From Bacteroidota bacterium (GTDB taxonomy: Bacteria > Bacteroidota > Bacteroidia > Chitinophagales > BACL12), in NCBI GenBank assembly GCA_016718035.1, contig JADKEK010000004.1, forward strand, positions 310,001 to 374,000: a stretch of DNA of 64,000 bases, read 5' to 3'. This document shows, in pieces, positions 26,010 through 34,991 of the stretch; the first letter of the stretch is position 1; every line of letters begins with the position of its first letter. Made by a program: the position numbers and the translations under genes. The notes below the pieces were generated by a model, which had not been told where the DNA came from, ran no database searches, and was given only the letters and a program-made list of their open reading frames with translations.

Positions 26010-27404
26010 ATGTCCGGTATTCGAACATTCTTTATATTATTAAAAAAGGCCTTAAAAGGCGAAAATATCGATGCTACCCAGGGTAAAGTTGATACAGTTA
26101 TTTTTTTATTAGCAGTACCAATGATTGCAGAAATGTTAATGGAAAGCATTTTTGCTTTAGTTGATATCATATTTGTCAGCATGATTAGTGTTGAGGCAGT
26201 TGCTGTGGTGGGCCTCACAGAAAGTACACTAACCATTATTTATTCCTTAGGATTTGGATTGAGCATGGGTGCTACAGCATTAGTTGCTCGCCGAGTAGGT
26301 GAAAAAGACCCTAAAGGTGCAGCAGAAGCCGGTATGCAGGCTATTTATTTGGGGTTGGGATTGGCGACAATAATTTCATTAATTGGTATGTTTTATTCGA
26401 AAGACATATTGATTTTAATGGGTGCAACTGATAGTATGGTGGAAACCGGTAAGGGTTACATTCAATGGATGTTGTGTGGCAATTTTGCTATTTTATTATT
26501 GTTTCTCATTAATGGGATTTTTCGCGGCGCTGGTGATGCAGGTATTGCCATGCGAAGTTTAATGTTGGCGAATTTAATTAATATCATACTTGATCCGCTT
26601 TTCATTTTTGGCATTTGGATTTTTCCGGAATTGGGTGTAAAAGGTGCTGCTGTTGCAACAACAATTGGACGTTCGGTTGGTGTTTTATATCAATTATATT
26701 ATCTCGTTAATGGCAAATCGATGATTGTGTTGAAGGGGAAAATTTGGGAGATAAAAACCCATATTATTGCTCAATTGATGAAATTAGCAGCCGGCACTGC
26801 AGGCCAATTTATTATTGCATCGGCAAGTTGGATTTTTTTGATGCGCATTATGTCGGAGTTTGGCGAAAATGTATTGGCAGGATATACAACAGCGATTCGA
26901 ATTGTAGTATTTACTATTTTACCCGCTTGGGGAATTTCCAATGCAGCTGCAACATTGGTTGGTCAAAACCTCGGTGCTAATTTACCTGAACGCGCCGAAA
27001 AATCGGTTTGGCGAACAGGTTATTTTAACATGTTATTTATGGGTTTTGTTATGGTTTTATTTTTTGCTATTCCGGAGCAACTTATCCATATTATTACGCG
27101 CGATGAAGCGGTTGTAAAAGAAGGTGTTTTATGTCTTCGGATTTTATGTTTAGGGTACATTGCTTATGGGTACGAAATGGTTTTGGCCAATGCAATAAAT
27201 GGTGCAGGCGACTCCAAAACACCAACCATTGTGAATTTTTTCGGATTCTGGATATTACAAATACCACTGGCATATTTTTTATCTACAGTATTAGATTTAA
27301 AATCGACCGGCGTGTATATGGCTGTCCCGATTTCGGAGGCTTGTATGGCAATTGCTTTTGTATTTATTTTTAAAAGAGGCAAATGGAAAACACAGGTGGT
27401 TTAA
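26010..27404 (+). CDS. MATE-family multidrug/metabolite efflux transporter
   Basis: 464 residues with about twelve transmembrane segments in two repeats. Family motifs include FLLAVPMIAEMLMESIFALVDIIFVSMI (TM1-2), VVGLTESTLTIIYSLGFGLSMGATALVARRVGEKDPKGA, FRGAGDAGIAMRSLM, and in the second half NAAATLVGQNLGANLPERAEKSVWRTGYFN. MATE proteins export drugs or metabolites using a Na+ or H+ gradient across the inner membrane. The N-terminus has a ~25-residue amphipathic extension before TM1. Substrate and coupling ion cannot be told from sequence. Bounded by a strong terminator. Confidence 0.93.
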   Translation: MSGIRTFFILLKKALKGENIDATQGKVDTVIFLLAVPMIAEMLMESIFALVDIIFVSMISVEAVAVVGLTESTLTIIYSLGFGLSMGATALVARRVGEKDPKGAAEAGMQAIYLGLGLATIISLIGMFYSKDILILMGATDSMVETGKGYIQWMLCGNFAILLLFLINGIFRGAGDAGIAMRSLMLANLINIILDPLFIFGIWIFPELGVKGAAVATTIGRSVGVLYQLYYLVNGKSMIVLKGKIWEIKTHIIAQLMKLAAGTAGQFIIASASWIFLMRIMSEFGENVLAGYTTAIRIVVFTILPAWGISNAAATLVGQNLGANLPERAEKSVWRTGYFNMLFMGFVMVLFFAIPEQLIHIITRDEAVVKEGVLCLRILCLGYIAYGYEMVLANAINGAGDSKTPTIVNFFGFWILQIPLAYFLSTVLDLKSTGVYMAVPISEACMAIAFVFIFKRGKWKTQVV

Positions 27405-27434
27405 GCAATTTATTTTAACAATAAAAAGGAAATT

Positions 27435-27471
27435 AAAACGCGCTTTAAGTATTACTTAAGGCGCGTTTTTT
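27435..27471 (+). terminator. Rho-independent terminator
   Basis: Long hairpin: AAAACGCGC plus TTAAGT on the left arm, ACTTAA plus GCGCGTTTT on the right, 3-nt loop, followed by T-run. Confidence 0.88.
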
Positions 27472-27630
27472 ATTGCAACAATTCGCTGATTTATTTTACT
27501 ATTGTGAAAAAATCAATATGACAATTTGTCGTGTATGTTTTTCGGTGTGTTTTTTCAAGTTGTAATTTTTAGTTTGTAGTTGTAATTAAATAAAAAAAAG
27601 ACAAAAGGCGGTTTGATTTGGATATAAAAT

Positions 27631-27700
27631 AGACCTGGCAGGTTTTAAGACCTGCCAGGTTTTAAAACCTACCAGGTCTTAGAGCTACCTGACAGTTTTA
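27631..27700. repeat. Intergenic palindromic repeat cluster (ACCTGGCAGGT type)
   Basis: Successive 16-19 nt units AGACCTGGCAGGTTTTA, AGACCTGCCAGGTTTTA, AAACCTACCAGGTCTTA and a decayed GAGCTACCTGACAGTTTTA alternate in orientation so that neighbours can pair into a long hairpin. This looks like the REP-type intergenic palindromes seen in many Bacteroidota genomes. No T-run follows directly. The rest of the 27472-27838 gap is AT-rich with nothing else recognised. Confidence 0.6.
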
Positions 27701-27838
27701 CAGGCGACAAAAACCTGAACTTTTACCACCAAAATTTGTTTCCAAAACAATATAAAATGCTATTTGTCGTCTGCACAAAAATCAGTACACCTATATCATC
27801 TTTAACTAACTCAATTAACCCAAATATTATATTCAATT

Positions 27839-28624
27839 ATGCCAACTGCTTTAATTACAGGAGCCTCTTCAGGATTAGGTCTCGAATTTGCCAAAATACA
27901 TGCTGCTAATGGTGGCGATTTAATTCTTGTTGCCCGAAGTGGAAATAAGTTGGAACAATTAAAGCAGGAGTTAACGGCTAAACATAACATTCAGGTTACC
28001 ATTGTTGTAAAAGATTTGAGTGTAACTGATGCAGCACAACAGGTTTATGATGAAGTGAAAAGCAAACAATTAAAAGTTGATTATTTAATCAATAACGCCG
28101 GGTTTGGCGACTTCGGATTATTCGCCAATACCAATTGGGATAAAGAACATCAAATGATGCAGTTAAACATGACTGCCCTGGCGCATCTCACCAAATTGTT
28201 TGTAAAAGATATGGTAGCTGCCCGCAGCGGAAAAATATTAAATATAGCCAGCACGGCTTCTTTCCAGCCCGGCCCTACCATGGCCATTTATTATGCTACT
28301 AAAGCCTTTGTTTATTATTTTTCTTCAGCTTTATACAATGAATTAAAACCGTATGGTGTTAGTGTAACTTCATTTCACCCCGGACCAACCAAAACGGGAT
28401 TTCAGGATGCTGCCGATATGCATAGTTCCCGCTTATTGAAACTCATGCCGGTGCCCGATGCACTTCCGGTCGCTAAAAAAGGGTATGCTGCAATGATGAA
28501 AGGTAAAAGAACAGCTATCCCAGGGTTAATTAATAATGTTTTTCAAATGTCCTCCAAGCTGATGCCATGGTGGTTTATAATTCCTACCACCCGCTTTTTA
28601 CAGGGAAGTGAAGAGGTGAAATAG
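27839..28624 (+). CDS. Short-chain dehydrogenase/reductase (SDR), DltE-like classical type
   Basis: 261 residues with a classical SDR layout: cofactor motif TGASSGLG (7-14), NNAG (85-88), catalytic-region Ser (IASTASF, 137-142) and YxxxK (Tyr151-Lys155). The Arg at position 33 after the second strand (ILVAR) suggests NADP(H). Substrate is unknown. The SFHPGPTKTGFQ segment after the active site is common in short-chain oxidoreductases of the DltE/YqjQ kind. The C-terminus adds a hydrophobic segment (MPWWFIIPTTRFL) that may touch the membrane. It is monocistronic. Confidence 0.9.
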   Translation: MPTALITGASSGLGLEFAKIHAANGGDLILVARSGNKLEQLKQELTAKHNIQVTIVVKDLSVTDAAQQVYDEVKSKQLKVDYLINNAGFGDFGLFANTNWDKEHQMMQLNMTALAHLTKLFVKDMVAARSGKILNIASTASFQPGPTMAIYYATKAFVYYFSSALYNELKPYGVSVTSFHPGPTKTGFQDAADMHSSRLLKLMPVPDALPVAKKGYAAMMKGKRTAIPGLINNVFQMSSKLMPWWFIIPTTRFLQGSEEVK

Positions 28625-29004
28625 GGATTTTATGGCAATTGGTAATTAAATGCGCTGACCAGCAGATAATACAAAGTTAGCCGGGATTGATGCGGTTGGG
28701 ATTGCACTTAATTAACAGCTAACCGATTTTGATTTGGGCGGAATGCTTGATCTGCTAACAATAAAGAGCGAAAGCCCGTTGTGAATATTATGACCAGCCA
28801 GATTGCCCTGCTCCAAAAAAAAAGAAAACACCCTTTTCTGTAGCATTTCGCTGTTTAACAGCCCTGGTTTTTGGTGTTTTTATTACTATTCTACCTGCTT
28901 AATAGAATATTGGCCTCTATTTGTTCCAATTCTTTCCTATTTTCCTACAAATCCTCGGCATCAATCCTTAACTTTGCACCGCTTTTAACACAGATTTGCG
29001 CAAT
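28625..29004 (+). other. Intergenic leader of the cysC-cysD-cysN cluster, with -7 box
   Basis: 380 bp without a credible gene. A 61-codon frame at 28803-28988 has no homolog-like features. TAACTTTG at 28969-28976 fits the -7 consensus and would start transcription about 22 nt before the cysC ATG. No TTG sits at the right distance upstream. Confidence 0.5.
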
Positions 29005-29613
29005 ATGAGCCCAGTTCAGGACAATATACATCCGATTTTTGACCGTCTTTTACAAAGAGGCGACAAAGAGACTATGCTGAAGCAACGCTCGAAAGTCATA
29101 TGGCTTACGGGTTTGAGCGGTTCAGGAAAGAGCACGATTGCAGAAGCTGTGGAGAAAATTTTACATGAACGTGGTTACCTCACCATGTTGCTGGATGGGG
29201 ACAATATTCGCACAGGAATCAACAACAACCTCACTTTTAGTGAGCCGGACAGGGTTGAAAACATTCGCCGTATTGCTGAGGTTAGCAAATTGTTTTTGAA
29301 TTGCGGTATCATTACCCTGAACAGTTTTGTGAGCCCAACCAACGAAATCAGGACTTTGGCCAAAAATATTATTGGCGAAACCGATTTTGTAGAAGTTTAT
29401 GTAAATGCACCTTTGGAAGTTTGTGAAGCACGCGATGTAAAAGGCTTGTATGCCAAAGCCAGAGCGGGTTTGATACCTGATTTTACCGGTATCACATCAC
29501 CATTTGAAGCTCCGGAGCACCCGGCCCTTGAAATTAGAACCGACCAGATGGAAATTCAGGAGAGCGTGCAACGTTTAATCGATTTTATCATACCTATCAT
29601 ACAACATTCTTAA
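29005..29613 (+). CDS. cysC: Adenylylsulfate (APS) kinase
   Basis: 202 residues from the ATG at 29005. A TTG at 28996 is in frame but lies nearer the -7 box. P-loop GLSGSGKS (36-43), then LDGDNIRTGINNNLTFS and RIAEVSKLFLNCGIITLNSFVSP, the APS-binding and lid regions of CysC, and GLYAKARAGLIPDFTGITSPFEAP. The enzyme phosphorylates APS to PAPS with ATP. It lies 9 nt before cysD, so it belongs to the sulfate-activation operon cysC-cysD-cysN. No PAPS reductase, sulfite reductase or sulfotransferase is in the window, so PAPS could serve assimilation or sulfation. Confidence 0.95.
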   Translation: MSPVQDNIHPIFDRLLQRGDKETMLKQRSKVIWLTGLSGSGKSTIAEAVEKILHERGYLTMLLDGDNIRTGINNNLTFSEPDRVENIRRIAEVSKLFLNCGIITLNSFVSPTNEIRTLAKNIIGETDFVEVYVNAPLEVCEARDVKGLYAKARAGLIPDFTGITSPFEAPEHPALEIRTDQMEIQESVQRLIDFIIPIIQHS

Positions 29614-29622
29614 TTAATTGTC

Positions 29623-30528
29623 ATGAGTTATAGTTTAACACATTTAAGAGAACTTGAAGCTGAGAGTATCTATGTGATGCGAGAAGTAGCTGCGCAGTTC
29701 CAAAAACCTGCCCTGCTGTTTTCAGGTGGTAAAGACTCTATTGTTATGGTTTACCTCGCAAGAAAAGCCTTTTGGCCTGCGAAATTCCCATTCCCATTAG
29801 TGCATATCGACACCGGACACAATTTTGAAGAAACCATGGTTTACCGCGACTGGCTGGTAAAAGAAATGGGAGCGAACTTAATTGTTGGTAGTGTTGAAGA
29901 ATCTATTTCTAAAGGTACAGCAGTTGAAGAAAAAGGTTTAAATGCAAGTCGTAATGCTTTGCAAACAGTAACCTTACTCGAAACACTCGAAAAAGAAAAA
30001 TTCGATGCTGCTATGGGTGGTGCCCGTCGCGATGAAGAAAAAGCACGTGCTAAAGAACGTTTCTTCTCACACCGCGATGAGTTTGGTCAGTGGGACCCTA
30101 AAAATCAGCGCCCTGAATTATGGAACTTATTCAACGGTAAAAAACATATCGGCGAACATTTCCGTGTATTCCCTATTTCGAACTGGACCGAAATGGATGT
30201 ATGGCAATATATTTATCAGGAAAATATTCCACTTCCTAAATTATATTTTTCACATCAGCGTGAAGTAATTGTGCGCGATGGTGCATTAATTTCTACTCAC
30301 CCTGAATGGGTTAAAGTTCGTCCGAATGAAACACCTAAAACAATGACAGTGCGTTTCAGAACTTGTGGCGATTTACCTATTACCGGTGCTGTTGAAAGTG
30401 ATGCTGATACTGTAGAAAAAATTATCTACGAAGTAGCAACCACTCGTGTAACTGAACGCGGTAGTCGTGCCGATGACAAACGCAGTGAAACGTCAATGGA
30501 AGACAGAAAAAAAGCAGGTTATTTCTAA
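29623..30528 (+). CDS. cysD: Sulfate adenylyltransferase small subunit
   Basis: 301 residues of the PAPS reductase/ATP-sulfurylase fold. The PP-loop is SGGKDS (34-39), followed by HIDTGHNFEET, GGARRDEEKARAKERFFSHRDEFGQWDP and FRVFPISNWTEMDVWQYI. The C-terminal segment ERGSRADDKRSETSMEDRKKAGYF is almost invariant in CysD. With the GTPase CysN it makes APS from ATP and sulfate in the cytoplasm. It is 9 nt after cysC and 61 nt before cysN, which fits one operon. Length is normal (about 300). Confidence 0.97.
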   Translation: MSYSLTHLRELEAESIYVMREVAAQFQKPALLFSGGKDSIVMVYLARKAFWPAKFPFPLVHIDTGHNFEETMVYRDWLVKEMGANLIVGSVEESISKGTAVEEKGLNASRNALQTVTLLETLEKEKFDAAMGGARRDEEKARAKERFFSHRDEFGQWDPKNQRPELWNLFNGKKHIGEHFRVFPISNWTEMDVWQYIYQENIPLPKLYFSHQREVIVRDGALISTHPEWVKVRPNETPKTMTVRFRTCGDLPITGAVESDADTVEKIIYEVATTRVTERGSRADDKRSETSMEDRKKAGYF

Positions 30529-30589
30529 ATACAATTTTGAAATTAATCGCTTAAGAAAACAATTTATTCAAACACTTATCCAATTATAA

Positions 30590-31888
30590 ATGGAACATTT
30601 AGTTCAAGACGGAAAATTCGATCACCATGGTTATTTAAACATGGAATTGTTGCGCTTTACCACTGCAGGTAGTGTAGATGATGGTAAATCGACATTAATT
30701 GGTCGCTTATTATACGATTCAAAATCTATTTTTCAAGATCAGCTTGAAGCAATTGAAAAATCTAGTAAATCGCGTGGTGAAGATTATGTGAATCTCGCAT
30801 TATTAACCGATGGTTTACGCAGCGAACGCGAACAAGGTATTACCATTGATGTGGCTTACCGTTATTTCAGCACTCCTAAACGCAAGTTTATTATTGCTGA
30901 TACTCCCGGCCATATTCAATATACCCGTAACATGGTTACCGGTGCTTCTACTGCCAACCTTGCTATTATTTTAGTAGATGCTCGTCACGGTGTAGTTGAA
31001 CAAACTTATCGTCACTCTTTCATCGCTTCATTATTACAAATTCCGCATATTGTTATTTGTATAAATAAAATGGACCTTGTTGACTACAGCAAAGAAAAAT
31101 ACGATGAAGTAGTTGAACAGTTCCGTCACTTTGCATCGAAATTAGATGTGCAGGATGTACGTTTTATTCCTATCAGTGCATTACTTGGCGACAACGTTGT
31201 TGACCGCAGCACAAAAATGCCTTGGTATGAAGGACCAACATTAATGTATACTTTAGAAACTGTGCATATTGGTTCTGACCATAACTTAATTGATACCCGT
31301 TTCCCAGTTCAGCACGTAATTCGCCCGATGAGCAACGAATATCACGATTATCGTGGTTATGCAGGACGTGTTGCAGGTGGTGTTTTAAAGCCTGGTGATG
31401 AAGTAATGCATTTACCAAGTGGTATTACTACTAAAATAGCTGCTATCAAAACTATTGATGGTGATTTAGCTGAAGCGTATCCTCCACAATCTGTTACTAT
31501 TACATTAGAAGATGATGTAGATATCAGTCGTGGTGATATGATTGTTCGCGAAAACAATGTGCCTAAAATTGGCCAGGATATCGATATCATGGTTTGTTGG
31601 ATGGATGATAAAAACCCATTGCGATTAAATGGTAAATACAGCATTCGTCACACCACTCGTGATGCCCGTTGTGTTATTAAAGAAATTCTTTATAAGGTAG
31701 ATGTAAATACATTACACCGTATTCAGGATGTAGATTCATTAGCATTAAACGAAATTGGTCGCGTTAAAATAAGAACTACTGTTCCACTGTTTTACGATGA
31801 ATATCGCCGCAACCGCAACACAGGTTCTCTCATTATAATTGATGAAGGAAGCAATACCACTGTAGGTGCCGCAATGATTATAGAATAA
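30590..31888 (+). CDS. cysN: Sulfate adenylyltransferase large subunit (GTPase)
   Basis: 432 residues, an EF-Tu-like GTPase: G1 GSVDDGKS (27-34), G2/switch region GITIDVAYRYF, G3 DTPGH, G4 NKMD, then domains II and III (RPMSNEYHDYRGYAGRVAGG; RFPVQHVIRP). CysN couples GTP hydrolysis to the energetically unfavourable synthesis of APS by CysD. It lacks the C-terminal CysC fusion (NodQ type) seen in some bacteria, which fits the separate cysC gene upstream. It is the last gene of the operon and ends at a hairpin terminator. Confidence 0.97.
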   Translation: MEHLVQDGKFDHHGYLNMELLRFTTAGSVDDGKSTLIGRLLYDSKSIFQDQLEAIEKSSKSRGEDYVNLALLTDGLRSEREQGITIDVAYRYFSTPKRKFIIADTPGHIQYTRNMVTGASTANLAIILVDARHGVVEQTYRHSFIASLLQIPHIVICINKMDLVDYSKEKYDEVVEQFRHFASKLDVQDVRFIPISALLGDNVVDRSTKMPWYEGPTLMYTLETVHIGSDHNLIDTRFPVQHVIRPMSNEYHDYRGYAGRVAGGVLKPGDEVMHLPSGITTKIAAIKTIDGDLAEAYPPQSVTITLEDDVDISRGDMIVRENNVPKIGQDIDIMVCWMDDKNPLRLNGKYSIRHTTRDARCVIKEILYKVDVNTLHRIQDVDSLALNEIGRVKIRTTVPLFYDEYRRNRNTGSLIIIDEGSNTTVGAAMIIE

Positions 31889-31909
31889 TATTTTGACCAA
31901 ATCAATATT

Positions 31910-31941
31910 AACCCGGTAGTGAGGAGCTGCCGGGTTTTTTT
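31910..31941 (+). terminator. Terminator after cysN
   Basis: ACCCGGTAG pairs with CTGCCGGGT (one G-T), 7-nt loop, followed by a T-run. Confidence 0.85.
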
Positions 31942-32085
31942 ATGCCCAAATTTTCATAATTCTGTCATATTGCAAGAATGAAGTTGCAAAATGGTAATGA
32001 TAGTTTTATGTTTGAGTAGCGACTAAAAACTCTGAATTAAATAATCCTGTTTAATTGAGTTAAATATTCTATTGTTTAATGGTTT

Positions 32086-32910
32086 ATGGAAAATACGAAT
32101 ACGCATTTTACGATTGCGGCGAAAGATGATTTAATTGCGGATATAGATATTTGGGATGCTCCGGTTCCAGGTGTTTATGAGCCTGCACATTCGCATGCGT
32201 ATTATGAAATTTTGGTTTTTAATACCGGTGGCGGAACGCACAGGATTGGTAATAATATTTATGATGTAGCCGACTTTGATATACATTTTGTTCCTGCGAA
32301 TACTATTCATGAATTAAAACGGGTTGCCAATACTGATGGCTATGAAATAATTTTTTCTGAAATGTTTTTGAATAAAATTCAAACATTCGACCCGAAAACA
32401 AATTACTTTCAATTCGCAAATTACGAGCAAGTGATTCACCTTAATGCTGCTGATTTTGAGCTGTTTCGGGGGTATTTTAAAAAACTCACGGCATATAAAA
32501 CACAATCATCCTTATTCAACTCGGTTGTAGCTTTATTTATTTTACAATTAATTCAATATACAACAACTTCAAAATTGCCAGTAAATGAAATTGATTTGGA
32601 GCGCAACATTCGGTTGTTAATAAATGAATATTATAAAAGCAAACCTCCACTTGAGTTTTATGCCGATAAGTTAAATATGAGTGTGAATACCCTGCAAAGA
32701 AAATCGAAACTCTTGTTTGGCAAAAGTATTATCGAAATACAAAACGAAAAAATTTTACAAAGTATTAAATATTTGTTAGCGAATACTGGGACACCAATTA
32801 AAGAAATTGTATTCGATTATAATTTCTATGATGAGTCGCATTTTAATCGTTACTTCAAAAAACAAACAGGTGTAACGCCATCACAATTTAAATCTACTAT
32901 ATTGAGTTAA
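32086..32910 (+). CDS. AraC-family transcriptional regulator with N-terminal cupin
   Basis: 274 residues. The N-terminal half (about 1-135) is a cupin-like sensor domain (HSHAYYEILVFNTGGGTHRIGNNIYDVADFDIHFVPANTIHEL). The C-terminal ~100 residues carry a double helix-turn-helix of the AraC/XylS type (LEFYADKLNMSVNTLQRKSKLLFGKSIIEIQ; FDYNFYDESHFNRYFKKQTGVTPSQFK). It should bind promoter DNA and respond to a small ligand. It precedes the CHRD protein gene by 75 nt in the same direction, a possible target. Ligand unknown. Confidence 0.92.
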   Translation: MENTNTHFTIAAKDDLIADIDIWDAPVPGVYEPAHSHAYYEILVFNTGGGTHRIGNNIYDVADFDIHFVPANTIHELKRVANTDGYEIIFSEMFLNKIQTFDPKTNYFQFANYEQVIHLNAADFELFRGYFKKLTAYKTQSSLFNSVVALFILQLIQYTTTSKLPVNEIDLERNIRLLINEYYKSKPPLEFYADKLNMSVNTLQRKSKLLFGKSIIEIQNEKILQSIKYLLANTGTPIKEIVFDYNFYDESHFNRYFKKQTGVTPSQFKSTILS

Positions 32911-32984
32911 GTTTACAATCTATTGCCATCTATTTCCTATTTTGAATAAATAAATGATTGCACTTTTGTTCAAAATTAGATGTC

Positions 32985-34826
32985 ATGAAAAAAATACTTT
33001 TACTTTTATTAATGAATTACGCCTTCAGTGCTTTTGCCATTCATTTTACTGAGCACATTTTATTTACTGCAAAACTTGGAGGTGCAGAAATGGTTCCTCC
33101 GGTTGTTGGGCAAGCTTCCGGTGTTAGTGCGTTTACACTAAATCCAACCCGCGACAGTATTGCTGTAAATGCGTGTTTTAATCAATTGAGCAGTGCGATT
33201 ACACAAGTTGCTATATATCGTGGTGAAGCAGGAGCAAATGGTAGTATGGTGCTTGATTTGAGTGCAAACGTTGGAAATAATGTATTAAATACATTATTAA
33301 CCGATGATTTTTTAGAAAATAATTTGGCTTACCTTTTTGACGAATCTTTATATATACAAGTTGCTACCGATTTACATCCGGACGGCGAATTACGCGGGCA
33401 AATTTTATTAGAAGCTGATCAACATTTTATAACAGATTTAACGGGCGAAAATGTGGTGCCTGAATTATTTACCACGGCATACGGGTTAGGTTCATTTTGG
33501 TTATCATCAACAAACAAAAAAATTAATTTCTCCATTATTTGTCAGGAGTTATCCGGATTAATTACCAGTGCAACTATTCATAGCGGTGCTTCAGGGGTAA
33601 ACGGAGAAATGATTTTGGATTTGTCGGGATTTATTAATGGCAATGTAATAAAAGGAGAAATTTTACCATCAGCAGAGTTTTTAAATGAATTGCAATCTGG
33701 TGATGTTTATTTGAGTATTCAAACCGCCGATAATCCTTCAGGAGAATTGCGTGCTCAACTTACCAGACAAATTGGATTAAGTTTTGATGCCTTTGCAGAC
33801 GGGATTCAAATGGTTCCTGATGTGGTAACTACAGGGTTGGGCATTTGTGTTATCAGGCTAAGTCCGGGATTAGATTCGCTTTATTATGACGTTGTGGTTG
33901 ATGATATTAACTCCAATATTGATTATGCGCATTTACATATTGGTGATTATGGACTCACGTATGGTGCATTACAAGTTGATTTTTCGCCATCAATTAGCGG
34001 TCACCGAATTCATGGATTTAAAACCGGTGCAGGACTTTCTGCGGCAACTATTAATAAATTGCTGGTTAGTAATTTAACCTTGATTGTACATACTGTAGAT
34101 TTTCCCGGTGGAGAAATTCGCGGACAAGTGGTACGTTTTGCACGCAAAGGATATACATTTAATTTGGAAGGAGAACAAGTTGTACCACCAGTAATAACTA
34201 GCGCATATGGCTCTGGTATATTGTCGGTTGACAGGAATGACCAAAATGCACATTTAATGTTAGCCGGTGGAAACTTAGATCAAATGGCATCACAAGTACT
34301 AATTAATTATGAGGTTGCCGGACAAAATGGTCCAATGATTTTCGATTTAAGTGCTGCTATGGAAATAAATGCAACAGATGTATCGGTTGATACTTATTGG
34401 GATAATGATTTTACCCCGGCGTTTGATACAAACATTTCTGGAAGTTTAAATAATGACAGCGTTTATATAGATGTTCGCAACGAAACATTTGCCGGTGGTG
34501 AAATTCGTGGCCAAATTCAAGCAGGATTTCGTTTATATAATCCAACTACTGCAATTCAGCAATTTGGTAGTTCAAACAGCACATTTGTAGTTGCTCCCAA
34601 TCCTGTGATAAACCAAGTTACCATTCAATGCCCGGATCAAATGGAAGAAGCAATGGAACTTAAGATTACCAATATTGCAGGTGCAATTGTGTTCAGTCAA
34701 ATAATTCCTGCAAATCAATCGGGACAAAACTTGGTATTGGACGCGAACAATTTTATTTCGGGAATTTACCTTATAAAGATATCTGATAGCGATACCTTAT
34801 ATACTGCTAAATTTATAAAGCAATAA
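32985..34826 (+). CDS. Secreted CHRD-repeat protein with T9SS sorting domain
   Basis: 613 residues from the ATG at 32985, which begins a signal peptide (MKKILLLLLMNYAFSAFA). A TTG-initiated extension to 32958 adds nothing typical. Four CHRD (chordin-like) domains follow, recognisable by the repeating AxxxPPVxTxAxG opening and the HPxGELRGQI-type closing strands (PDGELRGQI, PSGELRAQL, PGGEIRGQV, AGGEIRGQI, at about 140, 260, 385 and 515). The C-terminus is a T9SS domain (VAPNPVINQVTI ... GIYLIKI). CHRD domains occur in bacterial extracellular proteins with unknown ligand. A terminator follows 62 nt later. Confidence 0.87.
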   Translation: MKKILLLLLMNYAFSAFAIHFTEHILFTAKLGGAEMVPPVVGQASGVSAFTLNPTRDSIAVNACFNQLSSAITQVAIYRGEAGANGSMVLDLSANVGNNVLNTLLTDDFLENNLAYLFDESLYIQVATDLHPDGELRGQILLEADQHFITDLTGENVVPELFTTAYGLGSFWLSSTNKKINFSIICQELSGLITSATIHSGASGVNGEMILDLSGFINGNVIKGEILPSAEFLNELQSGDVYLSIQTADNPSGELRAQLTRQIGLSFDAFADGIQMVPDVVTTGLGICVIRLSPGLDSLYYDVVVDDINSNIDYAHLHIGDYGLTYGALQVDFSPSISGHRIHGFKTGAGLSAATINKLLVSNLTLIVHTVDFPGGEIRGQVVRFARKGYTFNLEGEQVVPPVITSAYGSGILSVDRNDQNAHLMLAGGNLDQMASQVLINYEVAGQNGPMIFDLSAAMEINATDVSVDTYWDNDFTPAFDTNISGSLNNDSVYIDVRNETFAGGEIRGQIQAGFRLYNPTTAIQQFGSSNSTFVVAPNPVINQVTIQCPDQMEEAMELKITNIAGAIVFSQIIPANQSGQNLVLDANNFISGIYLIKISDSDTLYTAKFIKQ

Positions 34827-34887
34827 GGCTTGTGGCAGGTGCATGCTACCTATGAACAAAGGGATTAGTTGTTACTGAATAAATTTG

Positions 34888-34913
34888 GCCCGGCACTATA
34901 GCCGGGTTTTTTT
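34888..34913 (+). terminator. Rho-independent terminator
   Basis: CCCGGC/GCCGGG stem with ACTATA loop and T-run after the CHRD gene. Confidence 0.85.
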
Positions 34914-34951
34914 ATGCCCGGATTTCTCAGATTTCTGTCATTTTCTAAAAA

Positions 34952-34987
34952 TTTAGTTGTATAACTAAAAAATTAGTTATATGTTTG
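34952..34987 (+). promoter_or_regulatory. blaI-type promoter with overlapping operator dyad
   Basis: TTG (34957-34959), a 20-nt spacer and TATGTTTG (34980-34987) fit the Bacteroidota promoter. A perfect dyad TTTAGTT-GTAT-AACTAAA (34952-34969) overlaps the -33 region, and a third half-site, TTAGTT, follows at 34973-34978. This is the expected place for autorepression by a BlaI/MecI-type dimer. The TSS would fall at or next to the ATG (34992), implying a leaderless mRNA. Confidence 0.6.
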
Positions 34988-34991
34988 TTTT

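Noticed and set aside
28803..28988. 61-codon ORF in the cysC leader
   Set aside because: Aromatic and Cys-rich, low-complexity translation without a plausible domain. It overlaps the probable cysC promoter.
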